Shown: positions 26,833-36,325, counted from the stretch's first letter. The stretch is DNA of 64,000 nucleotides from UBA4722 sp044221135 (GCA_044221135.1 JBGAPT010000002.1:1-64000); one strand, 5' to 3'. Made by a program: numbers and translations. Notes: generated from the sequence alone by a model not told the origin.

Positions 26833-27825
26833 TTAATTTTCCCAAACATCTCCCCATTTTTTCTTCTTGGCAGTTTTATATTTTATTTTTTGCGTGCGCG
26901 TTACAGTTTCTTTTTTAATATCGTAAGGAACACACAAATCCAAAATAATATGCCTAGATTTTTTAACGGGAGAAGAAAGAATACGATAACCTTTCTGTTG
27001 GACAGGAAACTTCGTCACTATTAAATAGGAATACGCTTCATCCTCATAACCTAACGATGCTCCTTTAAGTGAACGTTGCCATGACGATCGTTCGATTCGC
27101 TCCGCAAAATGACACCAGTTATTATTTTTCATCGGACATACACTGCTATGCGAACAAGGAGCAATAATGTAACCTCCTTTCTCAATAAAATAATCACGGG
27201 CAAATAAAATATTAGCAAACCCTTTAGGAGTGCCAGGCTCAATAATGATTAAAGCTTTATTAGATAAATACCATAGTTTATCTAAAATGAAGGTGATATT
27301 ATTTTGTTCTATTAATGCATAGGATATGGTCACCAAATCATGTGTTTCAATTTCAAAATCCTGATTTAAGTTTTTTTGTACCCATTGCACCCGTTGCCAA
27401 AAAGGTTCTGAACTGTATCGAGTTAATTTTTTAGCTAATTCAAGCATATTTAGATCTTGATCGAGCGCTGTCATTTTATCAAGAACAAGACTGGAATTTA
27501 AAACAGACCAAATAACAGCTCCTGCGCCAGTTCCCAAGTCTAAAAGACTACGGATATCTTCACTCCGGACCATACTAGTCAATTTTTTAATAATAGCAGT
27601 CGCAACAGAATAGGTAGCTGGCATACGACTCAATAGATATGCAATTCGCATCGTGTCATTAGAGAGGATAGGTTCAGAAGATTGAATATTCACTTGCTTT
27701 AAATCAGCATACTTTTTTTGTAATATTAAATACGCATCTTGCATAGCAGAGTGAGATATTCCTTTTTTTTCATCAGAAATAAGAAAATCTATAGCTTGCA
27801 TCAATTCAGAATTTTGTATAGACAT
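26833..27825 (-). CDS. Rsm22-type ribosome-associated methyltransferase-like protein
   Basis: 330 aa. The middle has a SAM-binding motif (LLDLGTGAGAVIW near residue 97), and the C-terminal part has four cysteines in CSHSSVCPM and WCHFAERI followed by SLKGASLGYEDEAYSYL, the pattern of the Rsm22/METTL17 family. Mitochondrial members bind the small ribosomal subunit during assembly and hold an iron-sulfur cluster. Its job in bacteria is not well defined. The C-terminus is lysine-rich (KTAKKKKWGDVWEN). ATG 27825. Confidence 0.85.
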   Translation of the reverse strand: MSIQNSELMQAIDFLISDEKKGISHSAMQDAYLILQKKYADLKQVNIQSSEPILSNDTMRIAYLLSRMPATYSVATAIIKKLTSMVRSEDIRSLLDLGTGAGAVIWSVLNSSLVLDKMTALDQDLNMLELAKKLTRYSSEPFWQRVQWVQKNLNQDFEIETHDLVTISYALIEQNNITFILDKLWYLSNKALIIIEPGTPKGFANILFARDYFIEKGGYIIAPCSHSSVCPMKNNNWCHFAERIERSSWQRSLKGASLGYEDEAYSYLIVTKFPVQQKGYRILSSPVKKSRHIILDLCVPYDIKKETVTRTQKIKYKTAKKKKWGDVWEN

Positions 27826-27939
27826 TTATGGCTCTCATAAAATGGCGTCTATTAAGTTCATCAAAACAAGTAAAACTAGAATACTCAAGAACCGTAAAAT
27901 TTGGCAAAGTATCTCGTGACAGAGACATTCCACCTTAGC

Positions 27940-29151
27940 TTAATAATGATCTTGTGAAGAAAATGTTGGAATCTCTCGCATAAGAAATTCTTCAAAAAGC
28001 GGAACCGTAAAAGCAATATCCCCATGTGCTGGACTATAGATCATCCCTTTGCTGATCAACTGAGCACGTAACGGTGCAACTTGCTCTACTGCTTTGCCAA
28101 GCTTATTTGCAATATCACCTGATCGTTGCGGTTTTACACCTAACTCTGCCAAGGCACGGACATATTTTTTTTCGCTTGGAGTAAGACGATCAAACCGGAC
28201 CTTAAAAAAATTTTTATCTAGATTAGCAATAGCAAGTTTGCTGGCATTATTCACATCATCAACAGTTATTACAGAAGAACCATTTGCTGCAATATTCCAG
28301 GCATGATACCCCCATTCTTGCAAAAAATAAGGATAACCTTTAGTTAGCTTATAAATTATCTCCAAGGCCTCAGAGGAAAAACTGGCGCCATATGCTTTAA
28401 CAGGAGCCTGGAGAGCGATCTCGGTATCCTCTTTATTCAATGCACCCACTTCTGGATAAGAAAACAAGCGCTCAGCATAAGATTTAGAATTACCCGCTTT
28501 CCCCATTATTTGGGGTAAGCCCGCGCCAATTAATATCAAAGGCAATGACTTCTGTGAAACCCGGTGGATCGCCATAATCATAGCACTCAATTCTTTCTCA
28601 TCCAGATATTGAAGCTCATCAATAATGATGGCTACAGAAGTTTTTCGATCTTTTGCAGCCTCCCCAATAACAACAAAAAGTGAAGCTAAATCTACCTCTA
28701 AATCGCCGCTATCCGCTTCTCCTGTTTCTTCATCAATATCGATAGAAAACTCTAAATCTCCAGCTTTGAGCTTCAAAGCTGTTATAAAACTTTTAAATAC
28801 ACGTAGAGCCCTCCTAGCTTTTTCACTCACCATTTCTCCGCGATCTAATTCAAAAAGAATGCGCCGCAAGTGTGGAATCAATAACTGTGGCAAGGTTTTT
28901 TTCTGTCTACTTTCATGAGCTTCAATAAAAATAACTTTATATCCTTGTGCTTCTGCTACATACTGGATTTCCCCTAACAATACTGTCTTTCCAACCCCCC
29001 TTAGCCCCACTAGTATCATGCTTTTCTCAGCGCGCCCATCTTTAACTCGTTTCAAGGCAACCATCGCATCTTCTAGTATCTCAGATCTTCCTGCAAGCTC
29101 CGGAGGAGGAGTACCTGCACCAGGAGAAAAAGGATTTTTTGCTCTATCCAT
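27940..29151 (-). CDS. AAA/Orc1-like ATPase with C-terminal winged helix, function unknown
   Basis: A 403-aa soluble protein. Walker A is GLRGVGKT (residues 49-56) and Walker B is VAIIIDELQ with D178-E179; a sensor-like GAGLPQ follows near residue 215. The last 90 residues (LTPSEKKYVRALAELG, then QRSGDIANKLGK) look like a winged-helix DNA-binding domain. This ATPase plus winged-helix form is common as a lone mobile or defence-associated NTPase and in regulators. No partner gene is beside it. ATG 29151 lies just next to an inverted repeat. Confidence 0.8.
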   Translation of the reverse strand: MDRAKNPFSPGAGTPPPELAGRSEILEDAMVALKRVKDGRAEKSMILVGLRGVGKTVLLGEIQYVAEAQGYKVIFIEAHESRQKKTLPQLLIPHLRRILFELDRGEMVSEKARRALRVFKSFITALKLKAGDLEFSIDIDEETGEADSGDLEVDLASLFVVIGEAAKDRKTSVAIIIDELQYLDEKELSAMIMAIHRVSQKSLPLILIGAGLPQIMGKAGNSKSYAERLFSYPEVGALNKEDTEIALQAPVKAYGASFSSEALEIIYKLTKGYPYFLQEWGYHAWNIAANGSSVITVDDVNNASKLAIANLDKNFFKVRFDRLTPSEKKYVRALAELGVKPQRSGDIANKLGKAVEQVAPLRAQLISKGMIYSPAHGDIAFTVPLFEEFLMREIPTFSSQDHY

Positions 29152-29157
29152 TTATAC

Positions 29158-29206
29158 TAACCTTATCGTAACTTATCAAGTAATAGGCTAAGTTTAAATA
29201 AGGTTA
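29158..29206 (-). promoter_or_regulatory. Inverted repeat upstream of the AAA ATPase gene
   Basis: TAACCTTAT (29158-29166) and ATAAGGTTA (29198-29206) are exact inverted 9-mers spaced by 31 bp, directly upstream of the ATPase start. Could be an operator for self-regulation. The rest of the 274-bp spacer up to the GNAT gene shows nothing I can support. Confidence 0.35.
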
Positions 29207-29425
29207 CTATAATTTTCAAGCTCTATTAACTACTAATGATACTACCGATAATTCTCCGATCTACATACTTACTGCACGGCACAATCTCTAATCCATTGAT
29301 AAATTGGTAAATTCAAATCCGTATTTTACCGCTGCGAATAGCACTAGTTGTACCCATAGATCTCTAGCCAACACTCTGCAACTAAAATCAAGAGACTTTA
29401 TTTCACTATCAGGTAAAATATTGCC

Positions 29426-29986
29426 ATGAGCAAATCCTCTTTCCGTTTTACATTTAAACCGGCCGTTGAATCCCAGCGAGAACTTATTCATCAATGGCTA
29501 CAACAAGACTATATTAGCAAGTGGATTCATGGACAGGGTTTACAGAATACCCTTTCAGGCCTAGAAAAATTCTTCCAATACCAAGCGGACGGCAAAGGAC
29601 TGGATCGCAAGTCTAAAATCACTCAGCATTGGATTGGTTACGATGGCAATAAACCTTTCGTCTATCTACTCACTTCAAATGTTTTTAAAAATCCTACTGA
29701 TGAATATTCAAAATATAGTGAATTAGATGGCCTAGCCATTACGTTGGACATTTTCATCGGCGACACTCAATACTTGGGAAAGGGATTGGCTAGCGTTGTC
29801 ATTAAAGAATTTCTAATGAGTCAGTTTTCAGATATTTCTGAAGTTTTTATCGATCCAGAAAAAAATAACGAAAGAGCTACCCATGTCTATCAAAAAACAG
29901 GATTTCGAATTATGGGTGAATTCATCGCTGCGTGGCATCCAGTCCCACATCACATTATGAAACTTGATATGAAAAATCTGCGTTAA
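29426..29986 (+). CDS. GNAT acetyltransferase, aminoglycoside 6'-N-acetyltransferase-like
   Basis: 186 aa. The segment LDIFIGDTQYLGKGLAS holds the acetyl-CoA binding loop (QYLGKG) and closely resembles the AAC(6')-type and siderophore-biosynthesis GNAT branch (Acetyltransf_8); it is followed by VFIDPEKNNERATHVYQKTGF. The substrate cannot be fixed from sequence: it may be an aminoglycoside, a siderophore precursor or something else. Start ATG 29426. It converges with the MerR gene, 19 bp between stops. Confidence 0.75.
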   Translation: MSKSSFRFTFKPAVESQRELIHQWLQQDYISKWIHGQGLQNTLSGLEKFFQYQADGKGLDRKSKITQHWIGYDGNKPFVYLLTSNVFKNPTDEYSKYSELDGLAITLDIFIGDTQYLGKGLASVVIKEFLMSQFSDISEVFIDPEKNNERATHVYQKTGFRIMGEFIAAWHPVPHHIMKLDMKNLR

Positions 29987-30005
29987 CCACTCTATAAAAA
30001 ATCAA

Positions 30006-30737
30006 CTATATTTCCGTTATGTTAACCCAAATTTGCCATTCTTTGACCTTGCCGCTTTCAAGTTTATATAAATTCATAGCATCAAGCTTAATTTGTACAC
30101 CGTCAGGTTTGTTTTTATAAAACATGGCATTTTGCTCTACACGAAAAGCGATACGATCTTCATCTGTGATAACATCTTTTATCTCACTTTTTAAATCCTT
30201 AAATATTTTTTGCAAATGAGGTAACCGTGATTTCAAATCGTTCAAGTCTAATTGGTTTGACATTGCATGATTAAACATAATGAGATCTGAAGAAAAATAT
30301 TGATCAAGCATCTGTTCATTTCCAGAAGCAAATGCAGTTACATATGAATCAAATGCGAATTGATATGCAAAGCCAACAAATAATTCTTCATCACGCATGG
30401 TTATTTTACCTCTCAAGTGTGCAATAGTTTGGTCAATTGTCTTAATCAATTGTTTTGTTCGATCAAGATTCTGCGCAAGAACTTGCTTGTGTGAAATCAA
30501 AGCATCGATTTTATTGAAGTCATCACTACTAACAATCTTTTGTATGTCATTTAGAGAAAAACCTAATTCACGATAAAATAAGATTTGCTGCAGCAGCAAA
30601 ATCTGCTCATCCTCATAATAGCGATAATTATTATCACCATAATAAGCAGGCTTTAGTAATCCGATCGTATCGTAAAAACGCAATGTTCGGATACTGAGCC
30701 CTGATAGCTTTGCTAATTTCTTTACTGTGTAAGGCAT
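30006..30737 (-). CDS. MerR family regulator with C-terminal SnoaL-like domain
   Basis: 243 aa. Residues 1-70 are a MerR winged helix (MPYTVKKLAKLSGLSIRTLRFYDTIGLL style, with YRYYEDEQ), then a coiled coil to about residue 112, then a SnoaL/NTF2-like fold ending in KVKEWQIWVNIT. MerR effector domains of this type sense small molecules. I start at ATG 30737: this gives the canonical N-terminus, while the frame upstream (to 30818) has none of the family sequence. Target genes unknown; the neighbouring GNAT gene is one possibility. Confidence 0.82.
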   Translation of the reverse strand: MPYTVKKLAKLSGLSIRTLRFYDTIGLLKPAYYGDNNYRYYEDEQILLLQQILFYRELGFSLNDIQKIVSSDDFNKIDALISHKQVLAQNLDRTKQLIKTIDQTIAHLRGKITMRDEELFVGFAYQFAFDSYVTAFASGNEQMLDQYFSSDLIMFNHAMSNQLDLNDLKSRLPHLQKIFKDLKSEIKDVITDEDRIAFRVEQNAMFYKNKPDGVQIKLDAMNLYKLESGKVKEWQIWVNITEI

Positions 30738-31010
30738 TTTAGTCTTCTCATCACTGACGTTTAGCACCATACAGGGTGACGTAACGAGAGAGTCAATACA
30801 ATGATAATAAAATAACACCGGAAATTATGCCGCAAAGGAAGCCAGCTGGTGATGACTTTATTTTAAATTAGGAGAGGAGGAGTAAAAATACAAAATTGAA
30901 TCACCCATCCTTCCTTAATCATCTGTTATTTTCCAACAAAGGATATTACCGATAAATTACCAATATTGTTTTAAATTTACGCAAAAACACCTTCAACTAC
31001 TTGATTAATA

Positions 31011-31086
31011 TGGCGCTCCCTACGGGACTCGAACCCGTGTTACCGCCGTGAGAGGGCGACGTCCTAGGCCACTAGACGAAGGGAGC
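31011..31086 (-). tRNA. tRNA-Glu (anticodon CTC)
   Basis: The minus strand folds as a 76-nt cloverleaf: acceptor GCTCCCT/AGGGAGC, D-arm with TAGTGGCCTAGGA, anticodon loop CTCTCAC with CTC in the anticodon position, T-arm ACGGGTTCGAGTCCCGT, and an encoded CCA. The sequence closely follows bacterial tRNA-Glu. It reads GAG codons. The 273 bp upstream of the MerR gene, down to this tRNA, otherwise hold no visible gene. Confidence 0.95.
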
Positions 31087-31155
31087 TTTGTGTAATTCTT
31101 AATCAAATAGTTAAAAACCGGGGGAAAAGGCCTTAACTGCCAGATTTAAGATAAT

Positions 31156-32586
31156 TTGTATAGATTTAAATCAAGAAGAAGTGGTATTATACGCAAATAT
31201 TTAGATTTGGTAAGCCATAAAATTAAGAGGGATTCTAAAATTATCAGTTTGTTAAAGGGGTTTATAAGGTCGGTTAAAAAAACAAAGACCTCCCAGAAAA
31301 GTAAATCAGCACCACGGATTATTCCTCGTGCAGAGCATTCGATATCGCGTAGTGCGATTAACCGTAATGCACTTAAAGTGCTTTATCGTCTTCATGAAGC
31401 AGGGTTTAATGCTTATTTGGTTGGCGGTTGTGTGCGTGATTTATTATTAGGTCATATGCCTAAAGACTTTGATATTGCAACCAACGCACGGCCGGAAGAA
31501 ATACGCAGGCTCTTTAAGAATTGTCGCTTGATAGGGAAACGTTTTAGGCTGGCTCATATTTTATTTGGGCATGACATTATTGAGGTGGCAACCTTTCGCA
31601 CCCATCATGAAAATGCAACAGAGTCACATGGTAAATCGCACCAAGGCATGATCGTGCGGGACAATGTGTATGGCACGATTGAAGACGATGCTATTCGGCG
31701 TGATTTTAGAATCAACGCACTTTATTACAATATTGCGGATTATTCCATTGTCGATTTTGTAGGCGGCATGCAGGATATCAAAGAAAAAGTATTGCATATG
31801 ATTGGCGATCCGGCAAAACGTTTTCATGAAGATCCTGTACGTTTATTGCGAGCAGTGCGCTTTCTTGCCAAGCTTAATATTAATATTACGCCTGAAACTG
31901 AAGAACCTTTGATGAAGCTGAGTCATTTATTAGACCATGTTTCACCTGCGAGATTGTTTCAAGAAGTATTAAAAATATTTCAAGGCGGCGCAGCACTTGC
32001 AACGATTAATTTATTGCAAAAATATCATTTGATATCAAAGTTATTTATTTACTCGAATGCTGGGAAAGTACTTGTGGATGTAGCATTCGCCAATACTGAT
32101 CAACGCATTTGCGAAGGAAAAACTGTTTCACCTGCTTTTCTTTTTTCTGTTATTTTATGGCAGCCTGTCTCAGAGCAAGTAGCTCAACTCGAGACAGAAG
32201 GAATGCCAACGTATCTTGCCATTGAGAAAACGCTGCAACATATTATCAAGCAGCAAACGGAGCGTTTAACTATTCCGCGCTTAATGCAATTATCTATACG
32301 TGAAATTTGTTTATTGCAACATCGATTTACCTATAGGCGTGGAGGACATCCTTATCGCTTATTGGAACATCCCCGTTTTCGGGCAGGATATGATTTATTA
32401 TTGTTACGCGCACAAACAGGAGAGAAAATACAAGAACTTGCGGCATGGTGGAAAGAATTTTATTCTGCAGCACCTGAACAGCGTGAAATGATGTTAAAGG
32501 AACTGAATCACCAATTTCCTAGCAAAAATCGCAGGAGTAGAAAACCCAGGAAAAAAATCAATAAAGTAATGCAAGTAGAGCAATAG
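31156..32586 (+). CDS. pcnB: Poly(A) polymerase I
   Basis: Adds poly(A) tails to RNA 3' ends and so marks them for decay. The 476-aa frame has the nucleotidyltransferase head domain: LVGGCVRDLLLG then KDFDIATNA with the catalytic aspartates, RRLFKNCRLIGKRFRLAHI, then RRDFRINALYYNI and EDPVRLLRAVRF. The C-terminus is very basic (SKNRRSRKPRKKINK), as in PcnB. Start is doubtful: TTG 31156 is the first in frame and other TTGs occur at residues 18 and 33; conserved sequence begins near residue 52. Confidence 0.93.
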   Translation: MYRFKSRRSGIIRKYLDLVSHKIKRDSKIISLLKGFIRSVKKTKTSQKSKSAPRIIPRAEHSISRSAINRNALKVLYRLHEAGFNAYLVGGCVRDLLLGHMPKDFDIATNARPEEIRRLFKNCRLIGKRFRLAHILFGHDIIEVATFRTHHENATESHGKSHQGMIVRDNVYGTIEDDAIRRDFRINALYYNIADYSIVDFVGGMQDIKEKVLHMIGDPAKRFHEDPVRLLRAVRFLAKLNINITPETEEPLMKLSHLLDHVSPARLFQEVLKIFQGGAALATINLLQKYHLISKLFIYSNAGKVLVDVAFANTDQRICEGKTVSPAFLFSVILWQPVSEQVAQLETEGMPTYLAIEKTLQHIIKQQTERLTIPRLMQLSIREICLLQHRFTYRRGGHPYRLLEHPRFRAGYDLLLLRAQTGEKIQELAAWWKEFYSAAPEQREMMLKELNHQFPSKNRRSRKPRKKINKVMQVEQ

Positions 32587-32617
32587 CATTAATCTGATGG
32601 GAATACAGAGGTGGCTT

Positions 32618-33106
32618 ATGAAAATAATCAACATGTTCGTTTCTTTTTGCAGCCTCTTTATCGTGGCTTGCTCATGTTTTGCTTTTAGTGCGCCAACCAA
32701 TAGCACACTCACGCTCACATTAGTCAATCGGTCAGCTGAAACACTGACTTATGCAGGCATCACCAAAACAAACTTAGGCAATTCTTTTTCTATTACACCT
32801 CAAATCATTTATCCAGGCGGCGCTGCTACTATCGTAGGCACTACCACACCATACAATGATCTCGTTGGCAAAATACGTTTTCGCGACACGAAAAAGTACA
32901 ACCACATATTACATATAAACGATCCACGTATGATCAACTTCAAACAGCCTGTTTTTTCTATCAACAATAAAAATTTAATTTCTTTTGTGAGACCTTCTGC
33001 ATTTGTTAAAAATACAAACCAAAATCCCAGCTCTATTGCCTATCCTTCTGCAACAGTCGTTATTGAAGAAGGTATCACACCTGATAAAGACCACATCATA
33101 GCTTAA
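32618..33106 (+). CDS. Secreted hypothetical protein, 162 aa
   Basis: I do not recognise it. ATG 32618 has GAGGTGG about 6 nt upstream and gives a clear signal peptide (MKIINMFVSFCSLFIVACSC, cut near FAFS). The mature part looks like an all-beta small domain (TLTLTLVNRSAETLTYAGI, PGGAATIVGTTTP). The start of the mature chain resembles proteins that bind at the cell surface, but no motif supports a function. It follows pcnB by 31 bp and may share its transcript. Confidence 0.55.
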   Translation: MKIINMFVSFCSLFIVACSCFAFSAPTNSTLTLTLVNRSAETLTYAGITKTNLGNSFSITPQIIYPGGAATIVGTTTPYNDLVGKIRFRDTKKYNHILHINDPRMINFKQPVFSINNKNLISFVRPSAFVKNTNQNPSSIAYPSATVVIEEGITPDKDHIIA

Positions 33107-33188
33107 AGATAACTGCTCGTTGATGAAGAAACCTTGCACTATTAAGCTAACCTTTTTAGTATACCCATAACATCCCATTTAACCTAAG

Positions 33189-34796
33189 ATGAAGATAGTG
33201 CAAAACAACCTCGACATAACAGCCATTCGTGCTTTACATCAAGCCGGCGATCTAGACCAAGCAAAAACAGGCTATCTTGCTATTTTGCACAACAATCCTC
33301 GCGCTGCAGATGCGTTGCACTGGCTAGGCATTTTACATATTCAGCAAAATAACTTTTCTGACGCCGTTGACTGTTTACAAAAAGCGAGAGAGTATGACTC
33401 TAAAAATCTTATCATTTCTTTACACTTGGCTAATGCATTAAAATTCCTCGGTTTATTTGACCAAGCTATTCGCGTATTACAAAATACGATTGCTAATAAT
33501 CCAGATTATATTGCCGCGTTTAACAATCTGGGAACAGTTTATTATGCCCAAGGTAAATTAGATGATGCGATAACTTATTATTACAAAGCCATTGCCAAAC
33601 AACCAAACTATATAGACGCTTATTACAATTTAGGCCTGGCTTTAACTAAGAAAAATTTATTCTCTGATGCTATCAACACATATCAAGAACTACTACAACA
33701 ATCGCCAGAACATTTTGCTGCGCGATTTCATTTAGCATGCGCATTCATGCAGCAAAATAAAATTGAAGATGCCGTTGCTGAGTTCATCACCATCGAAATA
33801 GCACAGCCTTATCATTTCGAAACACAATCCAATTTAGCAACATGTTATTTAAAAAAAGGTGATTTTGATCAAGCAAAATCCCATTATCAAAAAGCCTTAG
33901 CGCTACGGCCACAAGATACACAAATATTATTTAATTTAGGTTATATTCACATGCAACAAGGTTTTCTCGATATAGCAATACAATATTATCAACGCACTGT
34001 TTCTATAGATCCTGATTCATTTGCTGCTCACAACAATCTTGGCGTTGCTTTTCTTGCCAAGCAGCATTCTGGATTTGCCATGCAGCATTTTCAAAAAGCA
34101 TTAAGCTTACAACCCCAAAACGAAGCTGTCGCTTATACTGTCAACGCACTTTCAAAAAATAAGCATCTACTTGCAGCACCTTCAAATTACATTCAATCCT
34201 TATTCGATGCATATGCCGATCATTACGAATCGCATTTACTCCATGCACTGGATTATAAACTTCCGCAGATATTTGAAAAAGCGCTTACTCCATTCATTCC
34301 AGCAAAGACACATTGGGATATTTTAGATCTGGGTTGCGGCACAGGTTTGTGCGGCGTGCCATTTAAATGCTATGCAAAGACACTAGTTGGTGTCGATTTA
34401 TCAGCAAACATGTTAGAGATTGCTGCACAGAAAAATATATATGACTCTTTAATAAAAAATGACATCACGACTTTTCTAGCAGCACAATCCACGCAATATG
34501 ATTTAATACTTGCAGGTGATATGTTAGTTTACAGCGGAGAATTAGACACTATTTTTCAATTAGTGAGTCAGTCTCTCCGCCCAGAAGGGCTATTTATTTT
34601 TAATGCTGAAATAAATGATTCGCCTACTTTTAAAATGAATCAATCGGGACGGTTTTCTCACCCTAAAACATATCTAGACGCACTTGCAGCAAAACAACAT
34701 TTTTCTGTTCTTTACTATCAAGAAATTATCACCCGTATGCAGAACAATGAACCCGTACCTGGGCATCTTTATCTCTTAAAACGCACAACTTATTGA
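33189..34796 (+). CDS. TPR protein fused to a SAM-dependent methyltransferase
   Basis: 535 aa in two parts. Residues about 10-330 hold eight or more tetratricopeptide repeats (recurring AIxxNPxxxxAxxNLGxxYxxxGKxxDA pattern, e.g. near AFNNLGTVYYAQGKLDDA). Residues about 350-520 are a class I methyltransferase with ILDLGCGTGLCG (D380 region), VGVDLSANMLEIA and LILAGDMLVYSGEL. TPRs probably hold a protein partner for methylation. The substrate is unknown. Start ATG 33189. Confidence 0.85.
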   Translation: MKIVQNNLDITAIRALHQAGDLDQAKTGYLAILHNNPRAADALHWLGILHIQQNNFSDAVDCLQKAREYDSKNLIISLHLANALKFLGLFDQAIRVLQNTIANNPDYIAAFNNLGTVYYAQGKLDDAITYYYKAIAKQPNYIDAYYNLGLALTKKNLFSDAINTYQELLQQSPEHFAARFHLACAFMQQNKIEDAVAEFITIEIAQPYHFETQSNLATCYLKKGDFDQAKSHYQKALALRPQDTQILFNLGYIHMQQGFLDIAIQYYQRTVSIDPDSFAAHNNLGVAFLAKQHSGFAMQHFQKALSLQPQNEAVAYTVNALSKNKHLLAAPSNYIQSLFDAYADHYESHLLHALDYKLPQIFEKALTPFIPAKTHWDILDLGCGTGLCGVPFKCYAKTLVGVDLSANMLEIAAQKNIYDSLIKNDITTFLAAQSTQYDLILAGDMLVYSGELDTIFQLVSQSLRPEGLFIFNAEINDSPTFKMNQSGRFSHPKTYLDALAAKQHFSVLYYQEIITRMQNNEPVPGHLYLLKRTTY

Positions 34797-34918
34797 TATA
34801 ATTATATTTTTTAAAAAACCATGGCGGCCATTCTCGCACTCTCCGCCTTTTGTCTTTAATCCCATTCTTATCTATGATAAATTTCATTTACACTGTACGC
34901 CACGCCCCGAGGAACATT

Positions 34919-36151
34919 ATGAAAAAACTAGGTCTACTCAGCAGTATCATCTTACTCTTTTGTACTCTCGCCGCATGCGTCAGCAATAACAGCGGTTATG
35001 ACCAGACTCAATTAAATGAAAATTTACTCAAAGAAACCTGGATGCAACAAATTAACCTCAATCCTAATTATTGGGTGAGAGGGGCTGATCCCTGGTACTA
35101 CACGGGCAACCCCAACAGCATAGAACAATATGACAATACTGCATCACCCTCCAAAGCCATTACTACGTTAATGGTACGTGTTCCCGATTTCACTAATGTA
35201 AACGTCTCTGGCGATTTTGAGGTGCAGATCACGGGTAGAACAGAACACAATAGCGTTTTCATAGTCGGTCCCAATGCTTCAACTCGTCAAATCGTGGTGG
35301 AAATGATTAATAACACGTTATATATACACAAAACTAAGGATAGCAAGGATTGCCTAAAGAACGTAATTGTCCGTATCAATATTCATGACTTACATGTATT
35401 AAAGAATTTTGGCAGCAGCAATATTTATGGCCGCGATGTCATGAGCAATCACTTAATGATTAGTTCATGCGACTGTGGAAATATATTTCTTTCTGGCAAT
35501 ATGAATGTAACTCGCATTAATCAGACAGGCACAGGCACTGTCGCTATCATCGGCGCCAACACGCCATGCTTAGGCATTAAAGTCATTGGCAACGGTAATG
35601 TTAAAGTAAATGGCCATGTGGGTATTCAAACTATTTATCAAAGAGGTAATGGTGATGTGAATATCCTAGGTGCCGATAGCGATTCCCTGGCGATTACTAC
35701 TTATGGCAATGGAATAACGAGCGTAGTAGGTTATGTTAACTTGAAAAAAGTATCCGCACATAATACTAGCCGAGTATATGTCTATTGGATCAATAGCAAT
35801 AGTTTATATGTCACCGCTGACGGTACATCACATGTGGGTCTTGCTGGCGCTGTCACTAATATGAATGTCGATATTATTGATGCCTCACGTTTTGAGGGAC
35901 AATATTTACATGGCGATACGGTCTATGCAAGAACACGCAACTGGTCTCATGCCAATATTTCATCTGACAAGAAAATTTTTGCCGCAGCGCTCGATAACAG
36001 TAGTATTTATATCTTCGGATCACCGACGATGGTATCTCGCTATACATCGCAAAAAGGCGCAATTATCCCAATTTGGCTCGATACACCGCCCCCAGCGCCA
36101 CTGCCGCCCAGAATAGTTAATCAGCATTACCGTTCATATAAAGGCGAATAG
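34919..36151 (+). CDS. Lipoprotein with GIN/DUF2807-type beta-repeat domain
   Basis: 410 aa. ATG 34919 follows CGAGGA and gives a lipoprotein signal with lipobox LAAC (cysteine 20). After a linker, residues about 80-380 consist of short repeated strands (NVNVSGDFEVQI, HVLKNFGSSNIYGRDV, GNGNVKVNGHVG, GNGDVNILGAD), the signature of the GIN (DUF2807) right-handed beta-helix. The end is proline-rich (PPPAPLPPRIV). It should sit in the outer membrane facing outwards or to the periplasm. Function unknown; proteins of this fold are often called adhesin heads. Confidence 0.75.
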   Translation: MKKLGLLSSIILLFCTLAACVSNNSGYDQTQLNENLLKETWMQQINLNPNYWVRGADPWYYTGNPNSIEQYDNTASPSKAITTLMVRVPDFTNVNVSGDFEVQITGRTEHNSVFIVGPNASTRQIVVEMINNTLYIHKTKDSKDCLKNVIVRINIHDLHVLKNFGSSNIYGRDVMSNHLMISSCDCGNIFLSGNMNVTRINQTGTGTVAIIGANTPCLGIKVIGNGNVKVNGHVGIQTIYQRGNGDVNILGADSDSLAITTYGNGITSVVGYVNLKKVSAHNTSRVYVYWINSNSLYVTADGTSHVGLAGAVTNMNVDIIDASRFEGQYLHGDTVYARTRNWSHANISSDKKIFAAALDNSSIYIFGSPTMVSRYTSQKGAIIPIWLDTPPPAPLPPRIVNQHYRSYKGE

Positions 36152-36207
36152 TTACACTCTATGCAAACAAAATCGTAACCGTTCACGGGGGCATTAGACT
36201 TGCAGAA

Positions 36208-36325
36208 GAACTTCAGTTTTGAGCCAAGGTTGAACGATTTATTTTAAAAAAATAGCGGAGCATACATAGGTATGTGAGCACATTTTTTAAAAGAAATCGT
36301 TCAAGATTGGCCAAAAATGAAGTTT
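36208..36325. repeat. Imperfect palindrome (118 bp), hairpin family copy 3
   Basis: The left arm (GAACTTCAGTTTTGAGCCAA...TTGAACGATTT) pairs with the right arm ending at 36325. The centre, TAGCGGAGCATACATAGGTATGTGAGCACATTTTTT, is like those of the copies at 25777 and 26611. It lies between the convergent lipoprotein genes and its right arm reaches the stop of the lipoprotein gene at 36324. Confidence 0.8.

Noticed and set aside
30738..30818. Upstream extension of the MerR gene
   Set aside because: No family similarity before ATG 30737 and the canonical MerR N-terminus starts there.
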